Of a stretch of 11,291 nt of DNA, positions 6,681-11,291 are shown piece after piece. Source of the stretch: Planctomycetales bacterium (GTDB lineage: Bacteria > Planctomycetota > UBA11346). How positions within the stretch are numbered: the stretch's first letter is position 1; every line of letters begins with the position of its first letter. Under the pieces are notes generated by a model. It did no database searches. It saw only the letters and a list, made by a program, of their open reading frames with translations, and was not told where the DNA came from. Location: the NCBI GenBank assembly GCA_025362255.1, contig JANYGY010000048.1, forward strand, positions 1-11,291. The letters are read 5' to 3'. The translations under genes and the position numbers were made by a program.

Positions 6681-7594
6681 CCCCGATCTTTCCAGCGGAT
6701 CAGATCGCCCGCGTGCTGGTGGTCGAAGACATGCCCTCGCTGCGCGCGCACACCGCCGAGACCATCGCCGACATCAGCGACCAGATCGAGATCACCACCG
6801 CCGTCGATGGCCGCGATGCGCTCGACAAGATCGCGAGCAGCAGCCACGGATTCCATCTCATCGTCAGCGACATCATCATGCCGCGCCTCGACGGCGAGGG
6901 CCTGCTGGCCGAATTGCGCCGCCAGCAATATCCCGCCGCGGTGATCATGATCAGTGCGCTTGGCCAAGACGATACGATCGTCCGCTGCCTGCGTCTGGGA
7001 GCCTGCGATTACCTGGTCAAACCAGTGACCATGGACGATCTCACGCAGTCGGCGACCAACGCGCTCCAGCACATGCCGCTGCTCACGACCCACCTGGATG
7101 TCGCGTTCGATCCGCATGGCTGGTTCGAGGTCAGCGGCGCAAGCGACGGCTCGGTGCTGTTCAAATACCGCAAATTCATCGGCCTCCTCGATCGCTTCAG
7201 CATGCCCGAGCCCGCCGCCAGCGAAGTGCGTCTGGCGCTTGAGGAACTTGGCCGCAACGCCATCGAGTGGGGCAATCGCAACGATAAGTCCAAGCGGGTG
7301 ACCTTTGGCTGCCGGATCCTGCCCGGCAAGGTCATCGTCTACATCGAAGACGAAGGCGGAGGATTCGACCCGGGGAAAGTCCCCGATCCCAGCCAGGATC
7401 CGCTCGGCCACATCGAGAACCGCCGCACCAGCGGCAAGCGCATGGGCGGATACGGCATCCACCTCATCCGCCATCTGATGGACAAAGTCGTGTATAACGC
7501 GCGGGGCAATCGGGTGGTCGCGATCAAATACCTGAGCAACGAACGCGCCGCGGCGTCGGGCTATCATCGGGTCGTGACCGACCCGCCACTGTAA
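6677..7594 (+). CDS. Response regulator with RsbW/SpoIIAB-like ATPase output domain
   Basis: The 305-aa protein joins a receiver domain to a GHKL ATPase of the anti-sigma type. The receiver (about 11-128) has the acidic pair E17/D18, the phospho-acceptor D65 (SDIIMP), S93 and K115 (LVKP). The C-terminal half (about 140-285) has an N box ALEELGRNAIEWGN (187-200), a G1-like EDEGGGFDP (224-232) and a Gly-rich GGYGIHLIRHL (257-267), as in RsbW/SpoIIAB serine kinases and anti-sigma factors. There is no DNA-binding domain. Phosphorylation by the adjacent kinase would probably switch binding or phosphorylation of an anti-anti-sigma protein or sigma factor. Neither partner is in the window. The start at 6677 is chosen over an upstream in-frame ATG (6617) because it begins just before the receiver and gives an ATGA overlap. 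Confidence 0.88.
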   Translation: MTPIFPADQIARVLVVEDMPSLRAHTAETIADISDQIEITTAVDGRDALDKIASSSHGFHLIVSDIIMPRLDGEGLLAELRRQQYPAAVIMISALGQDDTIVRCLRLGACDYLVKPVTMDDLTQSATNALQHMPLLTTHLDVAFDPHGWFEVSGASDGSVLFKYRKFIGLLDRFSMPEPAASEVRLALEELGRNAIEWGNRNDKSKRVTFGCRILPGKVIVYIEDEGGGFDPGKVPDPSQDPLGHIENRRTSGKRMGGYGIHLIRHLMDKVVYNARGNRVVAIKYLSNERAAASGYHRVVTDPPL

Positions 7595-7757
7595 GAGACT
7601 GTCTAGCAATTCTGCTCGGTCGGAGACGGTGAAAATCAGCGGTGTCTACGGCGTCAGACTGCACTCGCGATGCCTCCAGCATCTTTTCGCTCCGTCTTCC
7701 TGGCAGCCATCCGCTGCTTTCGCCGTCTCCTCGGTCGGGAATTCCTAGACAGTCTCT
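7594..7757. repeat. 164-bp near-palindromic element, MITE-like or bidirectional terminator
   Basis: The ends are perfect 13-bp inverted repeats (AGAGACTGTCTAG at 7594-7606, its complement at 7745-7757). The match continues inwards with single differences and one gap: AATTC, then GGAGACGG (7622-7629), GAAA and CAGCGG, paired with 7711-7743. Each arm is therefore about 49 bp. At the centre is a second hairpin, GATGC (7669-7673) and GCATC (7679-7683) around CTCCA. The element starts on the last base of the regulator stop codon and ends 5 bp before the truA stop, so it fills the gap between convergent genes. There is no coding capacity. A TA lies on the left flank and an AA on the right, so no clear target duplication is seen. 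It could be a MITE end-to-end, or a structured terminator for both genes. Confidence 0.65.
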
Positions 7758-7762
7758 AAAAA

Positions 7763-8554
7763 TCATAACGTTCGCCACGACGGTTCCGGGTCATAGGTCA
7801 CCCGCTCAAGCATCAGTCCGGCGGGCGGTGCGATGTTGCCCAGGCGTTTGATGGTGGTGTTGCCGGCAATCAACGCACTGAATTCGGCGAGGTCGCGGCG
7901 GCCCTGGGCGAGGTGGACCATCGCTCCGACAAAGCCGCGGATCTGCTTGTAGAGAAACCCCGTGCCGCTGATGCGGAAAATCAGATCGCCCGCCAGGCCT
8001 GGCTGCCAATCGGCGGAAAAAATCCTACGTTCGCGCAGATCGTCATCACTGCCGTCGTGACGCAGATTGGCGAACAACCGCAGATCTTTGTTTCCCAGCA
8101 ACTGATTCGCCAAGGTCTGCAATCGTTCCGGATGATCGAGTTGACGGACCCACCAGCAGCGTGGACGCAGCACCGGCTTGGTGCCGCGCACGGTGACGGT
8201 GTAGCGATAGGTCTTGGTCCGCGCCGCGTGCTGTGCGTTCCAGGTGTCCTCGACCACGGCGATCCGCCGCACGCTGAGGTCATCGGGCAACGCCCCGGCC
8301 AGGGCCAGGCCAAGATTGCGCAGCGGCTCTGGCTGGTGCGCGCCCGGCAAGCCCGGCATCCACGCATCGACGGTAAAGGCCTCGGCGCTCACCCCCTGAT
8401 CAAGCCGACTCGCCGGGCGCACCACCACTGGGGCGCCCGCGAGGTCGCTCAAGGCCGCGGCCAAAGTGCCCTGAACGGTGCGCAATCCGGTCTGCGCCTG
8501 ACTGCCGGCAAATCCGTGACCATCGAATTCGAGTTCCAGAGCGATGCGCGGCAT
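7763..8554 (-). CDS. truA: tRNA pseudouridine(38-40) synthase
   Basis: The 263-aa protein matches TruA in length and layout. It would convert uridines 38-40 of the anticodon stem-loop to pseudouridine. The N-terminal half has YDG-like ELEFDGHGFAGSQ, the GLRTVQGTLAAAL helix, and the catalytic aspartate D52 in SRLDQGVSAEAF. The usual form is GRTDAGVHA, so the flanking residues are divergent although the Asp is kept. The C-terminal half has TKTYRYTV and the signature GTGFLYKQIRGFVGAMVHLAQGR-type region (about 198-219). The ATG at 8554 is the first start after an in-frame TAG; a weak GAGAG lies 3 nt upstream. It follows rnd by 82 bp on the same strand and is probably co-transcribed. It ends 5 bp from the palindromic element. 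Confidence 0.9.
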   Translation of the reverse strand: MPRIALELEFDGHGFAGSQAQTGLRTVQGTLAAALSDLAGAPVVVRPASRLDQGVSAEAFTVDAWMPGLPGAHQPEPLRNLGLALAGALPDDLSVRRIAVVEDTWNAQHAARTKTYRYTVTVRGTKPVLRPRCWWVRQLDHPERLQTLANQLLGNKDLRLFANLRHDGSDDDLRERRIFSADWQPGLAGDLIFRISGTGFLYKQIRGFVGAMVHLAQGRRDLAEFSALIAGNTTIKRLGNIAPPAGLMLERVTYDPEPSWRTL

Positions 8555-8584
8555 GGGCTCTCGGCGGGTGGGCTCTCGGCGGGT
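8555..8584. repeat. Tandem duplication of 15 bp abutting the truA start
   Basis: GGGCTCTCGGCGGGT occurs twice head-to-tail (8555-8569 and 8570-8584), with a third partial unit GGGCTA at 8585. On the truA strand each unit reads ACCCGCCGAGAGCCC and the last one touches the ATG, so the weak GAGAG ribosome-binding element is duplicated too. Unit length is a multiple of three and stays in the truA frame up to a TAG. It probably arose by slippage. Confidence 0.75.
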
Positions 8585-8591
8585 GGGCTAC

Positions 8592-8623
8592 TGAGCAGAT
8601 GGACGGTTGAGCAGATGGACGGT
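8592..8623. repeat. Tandem duplication of 16 bp between rnd and truA
   Basis: TGAGCAGATGGACGGT is present in two perfect adjacent copies (8592-8607 and 8608-8623), separated by 7 bp from the 15-bp tandem next to truA. Together they make up most of the 82-bp gap between rnd and truA. No operator consensus is recognised. Confidence 0.75.
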
Positions 8624-8636
8624 GAAATGCGGACAA

Positions 8637-9809
8637 TCAACGACAGAGGTCGACGAGCTTTGCGCCGTAACGCTCGGTGCGTTTGGGGCCGAGCTGGGGA
8701 ACTCCGGCGAGATCACCGGCGCCGTGACGCTTGAGATGATCGAGTGATTTCGCCGGCAGTACGACTTGCAGCGGAACTTGGCGTTTCTCGGCTTCGCCAC
8801 GCCGCCAATCCTTCAGCCGATCTTCGCGTTTCTCTTCGGCTTCGTCGACCTCGCGATGACGCGGCGGTTCGGGGTGCGCCGTCGGCTGCTCGGTACCGGT
8901 GCGGATGGCAGTGATCAGCGATTCGCCGTGATCGGTCAGCACCCAGCTTTTTACCCCGAGGCGTTTGAGCTGCTGAAAGCTGAGCGGCACCTGCCGGGCG
9001 AGCGCCAGCAGCTGCTCGTTGTTGACCACTCGCCCCGGCGGTTTGTCGAGCGCGCGGCCGACGCCATCGCGCCACAGATAGAGATGCGCCATCACCGACA
9101 GATGATCGCGGGGGACTTCGCGCACGCCTTTGATCCGCCAGAAACCGGCGGGATCGAACACGCCTTCGGTCGAGGTCGCGGCCACCGCGGTGCTCGCGAT
9201 CGCATGCTCTTCGACCAGCTCGGCGGCGATGATCGCGGCGCGCAGCTCTTCACCGACGCGGGGCAGGTGGACGACGTCATCGATCGCATAGGCGAGCGCG
9301 TCGCTGGCCAGCGGCCGGGTCGCCCAGTCGTATTGCGCATGGCCTTTGGGCAAAACGATCTGGCAGACCCGTTCGACCAGGGCGCCATAATTGGTTTTTT
9401 CAAAACCGAGGAACTGCCCCGCCTGCTGGGTGTCCCACAGCCCGCCAAGCGTCAGGCCGAAATCGCGACGCAGCAGCACCGCATCGTATTCGCCACCGTG
9501 GATCCACAGGGTGCGATCGGTGCGCGCAAATCCGGCGGCCAACGGATCGAGCGCGGTGCTGCGCGGCGGCGCGCCACTGCCCACCGGCATCGGCACCAGG
9601 CCCGGCCACCCTTCGCTCGTGAGCAGCGCCAAAGTGTCGATCACCCAGATCTCGCCGGCGAGATTGAGCTGGACCAAGCACACCCGTTCGCGGTAGACGA
9701 ACATCGAATTGGCTTCGGTATCGATCGCGATCCACGGCGCCTTGGCCATCGCCGCGGCGACCTCGGGCAGTTGGTCAGGGCGGTCGATCCAGCGATGCGG
9801 CGTGCTCAT
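8637..9809 (-). CDS. rnd: Ribonuclease D (DEDDy 3'-5' exonuclease with HRDC domains)
   Basis: The 390-aa protein has the RNase D plan and should trim 3' ends of tRNA precursors and other structured RNAs. The exonuclease domain (about 5-200) shows Exo I IDTEANS (D30, E32), Exo II HGGEYDAVLL (D109) and Exo III LAYAIDDVVHL (Y174, D178), which is the DEDDy set. A Pro/Gly-rich stretch of about 30 residues (about 66-97) between Exo I and Exo II makes that part longer than in E. coli. An HRDC-like region spans about 215-300, then a charged linker (about 305-345), then a second helical HRDC-type segment ending AGVPQLGPKRTERYGAKLVDL (368-388). The start is ATG at 9809. truA follows 82 bp later on the same strand, which suggests a small RNA-maturation unit. 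Confidence 0.92.
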   Translation of the reverse strand: MSTPHRWIDRPDQLPEVAAAMAKAPWIAIDTEANSMFVYRERVCLVQLNLAGEIWVIDTLALLTSEGWPGLVPMPVGSGAPPRSTALDPLAAGFARTDRTLWIHGGEYDAVLLRRDFGLTLGGLWDTQQAGQFLGFEKTNYGALVERVCQIVLPKGHAQYDWATRPLASDALAYAIDDVVHLPRVGEELRAAIIAAELVEEHAIASTAVAATSTEGVFDPAGFWRIKGVREVPRDHLSVMAHLYLWRDGVGRALDKPPGRVVNNEQLLALARQVPLSFQQLKRLGVKSWVLTDHGESLITAIRTGTEQPTAHPEPPRHREVDEAEEKREDRLKDWRRGEAEKRQVPLQVVLPAKSLDHLKRHGAGDLAGVPQLGPKRTERYGAKLVDLCR

Positions 9810-9892
9810 GCGTGATCAGACCCGGAGCGCTGGCGGAGTCCAGGCGCTGGCCCCGAGATAGCTAAGAGCTGAGGGGGTCTAGGCTTTGAAAC

Positions 9893-10225
9893 ATGCGTGG
9901 TGTGAGTGTGTTCGTCGCGGGCCTCGCGCTTGCTGGCTGCTGGCTGCTGGCCGGCTGCGGCGAAAAAATCCCCGAGGTGACACCTGAGTTGGTGACGGCC
10001 GCGCAGACGCGTTGGCCCACCGCTCAGGTCACCAGTGAAAGCCTCCGCCGCGGCCGCGACATTCTGACCATCCACTGCGCTACCTGTCATCGCGCGCCAG
10101 CTCCAAGCCAGCACACGGATGACGAATGGGCATATTATCTGCATGAAATGTCCCCCCGCGCGCAACTGACTCAGAATCAGACAGATGAGCTGCGGATTTT
10201 TTTATTGAGTGCGCGGACGCCATAA
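9893..10225 (+). CDS. Monoheme cytochrome c lipoprotein
   Basis: The 110-aa protein begins with a lipoprotein signal peptide ending LLAGC (C22; LALAGC at C16 is an alternative lipobox). The mature part carries one heme-binding motif, CATCH (C62, C65, H66), within GRDILTIHCATCHRAPAPS. A likely axial ligand is M86 in YYLHEMSPRAQLT; the spacing and the following QTDELRIFLLSAR helix fit a small class I cytochrome c. It would be attached to a membrane facing the periplasm and carry electrons; no partner oxidase or reductase is nearby. The gene is divergent from rnd with 83 bp between starts, which must hold both promoters. A GAGGGGG (9871-9877) lies 15 nt before the ATG, farther than a usual ribosome-binding site. 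Confidence 0.85.
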   Translation: MRGVSVFVAGLALAGCWLLAGCGEKIPEVTPELVTAAQTRWPTAQVTSESLRRGRDILTIHCATCHRAPAPSQHTDDEWAYYLHEMSPRAQLTQNQTDELRIFLLSARTP

Positions 10226-10243
10226 ATGTACGGTGAGGGGCGT

Positions 10244-10326
10244 GATGGTGCACGTGCGCGGCAACGATTCGAATCACTTCAAAAGTGGCATGGGCGGCCC
10301 GCCCATGCGTGGTTGCGCTCACCATC
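10244..10326. repeat. Nested intergenic hairpin repeat with GCATGGGC core
   Basis: An outer stem pairs GATGGTG (10244-10250) with CACCATC (10320-10326) and continues with GCG-CAAC against GTTGCGC. Inside, GCATGGGCGG (10288-10297) and CCGCCCATGC (10299-10308) form a perfect inverted repeat around one base. A further half copy, CCGCCCATGCC, lies near 10337-10347. The segment AAAGTGGCATGGGCGGC recurs at 11275-11291, where the window ends. It sits 18 bp after the cytochrome stop and could also end transcription, though no T-run follows. It is best read as a copy of a dispersed, REP-like intergenic element. Confidence 0.65.
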
Positions 10327-10400
10327 ATCGGCAACCCGCCCATGCCCCCGAATGTGATCCTCAGTGATTTCTCATCTCTGGTTCGCACCAACCGAGATGC

Positions 10401-10404
10401 AGGA
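10401..10404 (+). promoter_or_regulatory. Ribosome binding site of the lipocalin gene
   Basis: AGGA lies 7 nt before the ATG at 10412. This is one of the few well-spaced Shine-Dalgarno matches in the window and supports that start. Confidence 0.5.
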
Positions 10405-10411
10405 TGAATAA

Positions 10412-10936
10412 ATGACCCGCCCCTCTGCGCTTTTCTTGTCCATGATCTTCATCTTCCTTGCAGGGGTGACCGGCTGTACGCCCTCTCGGCCACCACCAGC
10501 CACCGTAGCAGCGGTCGATCTAACGCGTTATGCGGGTACGTGGTATGAGATCGAACGCTTCGATCATTGGTTTGAGCGCGGACTCGTCGGCGTTACGGCA
10601 CAATATTCGTTACGCCCTGACGGTCGCATTGCGGTACTGAACAGCGGACATGCAAAGACCCTCGATGGGAAATTAGATATTGCGACAGCGACAGCGTGGG
10701 TTGTTGGCCCAGCAAAACTCAAGGTCCGCTTCTTTTGGCCGTTTGCAGGCGACTACTGGATTCTTGGTCTAGAAGACACCTACCGCTGGGCAGTCGTCGG
10801 CACCCCTGATCGCGGCTACCTCTGGCTTCTCCACCGTGAAGCACATCCACCGGCAGCCGACATCGCCACGATGAAATCAATAGCCGAAAAGGTCGGCTTT
10901 GATCTCAGCGGCCTGCGCGCGGTGCCGCAAAAATAG
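10412..10936 (+). CDS. blc: Bacterial outer-membrane lipocalin, Blc type
   Basis: The 174-aa product is a lipocalin lipoprotein: signal peptide, then a lipobox ending VTGC (C22). The beta-barrel begins with YAGTWYEIERFDHWFERGL (40-58), which holds the GxW motif of lipocalin region 1. The second diagnostic stretch is GDYWILGLEDTYRWAVVGTPDRGYLWLLHRE (113-143), very close to the Blc pattern. Blc binds fatty acids and lysophospholipids and is thought to help maintain the outer membrane under stress. The length matches E. coli Blc (177 aa). The ATG at 10412 is supported by AGGA 7 nt upstream. It lies 186 bp after the cytochrome gene with a hairpin repeat in between, so separate transcription is likely. 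Base composition is slightly less GC-rich than the central genes. Confidence 0.92.
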   Translation: MTRPSALFLSMIFIFLAGVTGCTPSRPPPATVAAVDLTRYAGTWYEIERFDHWFERGLVGVTAQYSLRPDGRIAVLNSGHAKTLDGKLDIATATAWVVGPAKLKVRFFWPFAGDYWILGLEDTYRWAVVGTPDRGYLWLLHREAHPPAADIATMKSIAEKVGFDLSGLRAVPQK

Positions 10937-10947
10937 GTAAGTGATCC

Positions 10948-11162
10948 AATGCTGGTCGGCTAATTACCTCCATTTTTCTTAGAGTTATCGGTAGACCGCT
11001 TCCATTTAGAGCTGGCCGATTTTGCGATGCGTTCATCGGTTCTGCCTTGTCTTTGCTTCTGAGGGTATCGCCACAGTTGATTGAGGCAGTCGGTGAACGA
11101 GAGAAGAAAAGTCTCCTTGTTTGGACGACATAAAGGCGCAAGGCCCGATGCTAGTCGGCTAA
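10948..11162. repeat. Pair of 16-bp direct repeats, 199 bp apart
   Basis: AATGCTGGTCGGCTAA (10948-10963) and GATGCTAGTCGGCTAA (11147-11162) agree at 14 of 16 positions. The similarity continues after three bases with CCTCCATT versus CCTCAATT. The copies bracket a segment without a gene. They may mark the edges of a degraded insertion or belong to a small dispersed repeat. Confidence 0.5.
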
Positions 11163-11230
11163 GACCCTCAATTCAAAATCTGCGGTAACACGCCGCGAAT
11201 TCCTGGCTTGGCTTTTGATCAGCGCACACC

Positions 11231-11291
11231 CATGGGCGAGCTGCCCATGCCACGAAATACTTCAGATCGAATCGAAAGTGGCATGGGCGGC
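11231..11291. repeat. Second GCATGGGC-type hairpin repeat, cut by the window edge
   Basis: CATGGGC (11231-11237) pairs with GCCCATG (11243-11249) around GAGCT. The overlapping GCCCATGCCAC (11243-11253) pairs perfectly with GTGGCATGGGC (11278-11288) across a 24-nt loop. The last 17 bases, AAAGTGGCATGGGCGGC, repeat 10282-10298 exactly. The two foldings exclude each other, so the RNA could switch between them. The element continues beyond the window. Confidence 0.6.

Larger units (their letters stand above)
10937..11291. other. Non-coding right end with a direct repeat and hairpins
   Basis: No convincing gene lies in these 355 bp. Short frames exist on both strands, but none has a start with a ribosome-binding site or a recognisable product. 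What is visible is a direct repeat (10948-10963 and 11147-11162) and, from 11231, a hairpin and repeat copy related to the one after the cytochrome gene. Composition is less GC-rich than in the genes. Confidence 0.5.

Noticed and set aside
6116..7609. Long antisense reading frame of 497 codons across the kinase and regulator genes
   Set aside because: The plus-strand frames there carry all the kinase and receiver motifs. The antisense product is repetitive in His, Arg and Ala without domains, as expected from GC-rich coding DNA.
8555..8623. Short CRISPR-like array
   Set aside because: The units are directly adjacent, in two different pairs, without spacers. They are simple tandem duplications.
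7913..8734. Plus-strand frame of 273 codons over truA
   Set aside because: The minus-strand frame has clear TruA motifs. The plus-strand product is a composition shadow without a domain.
8766..9815. Plus-strand frame of 349 codons over rnd
   Set aside because: The minus strand encodes the complete DEDDy motif set of RNase D, while the plus-strand product has no domain.
10905..11141. Minus-strand 78-codon frame at the right end
   Set aside because: It overlaps the lipocalin 3' end, has no ribosome-binding site and no recognisable sequence.

Overview
The window suggests a GC-rich, Gram-negative-type bacterium. It encodes several lipobox lipoproteins, a Blc-type lipocalin, an RNase D with HRDC domains and a Xer recombinase. 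The secreted protein at 128-1447 has a transthyretin-like (carboxypeptidase-regulatory-like) N-terminal segment and a C-terminal NPSGSRNLE stretch. From memory, that architecture is common in the Planctomycetota/Verrucomicrobiota/Lentisphaerota group, but I could not verify this and the taxon remains a guess. No tRNA, rRNA, CRISPR array or transposase gene is visible.

Layout. (1) 1-2120, minus strand, visibly poorer in GC than the rest: a compact set of genes for secreted proteins. It holds a gene running off the left edge, a 439-aa exported protein, and a 195-aa protein whose natural signal peptide appears to lie in another frame (probable frameshift). (2) 2234-3957, plus strand: a metal-chelate or vitamin B12-type ABC ATPase and its periplasmic binding protein, coupled by an ATGA overlap. 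No permease gene is present. A palindrome resembling a DtxR/IdeR/SirR-type operator lies just before the first start codon. (3) 3821-5599: a minus-strand lipoprotein gene whose 3' end overlaps the binding-protein gene antisense by 137 bp, and a divergent XerC/XerD-type recombinase gene starting 9 bp from the lipoprotein start. (4) 5820-7594: a sensorless cytoplasmic histidine kinase coupled by ATGA overlap to a response regulator whose output domain is an RsbW/SpoIIAB-like ATPase. This suggests a phosphorelay that controls partner switching. (5) 7594-7757: a long near-palindromic element, MITE-like or a bidirectional terminator, that fills the gap between convergent genes. (6) 7763-9809, minus strand: rnd followed by truA, a likely RNA-processing unit with two small tandem duplications between them. 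(7) 9893-10936, plus strand: a monoheme cytochrome c lipoprotein and a Blc lipocalin, with intergenic hairpin repeats that share a GCATGGGC core. Another copy begins at the right edge.

The most interesting items are the kinase plus regulator-RsbW-like pair, the putative metal-dependent operator on an ABC unit without a permease, the 164-bp palindromic element, and the broken or recoded start of the secreted protein gene near 2030-2070.
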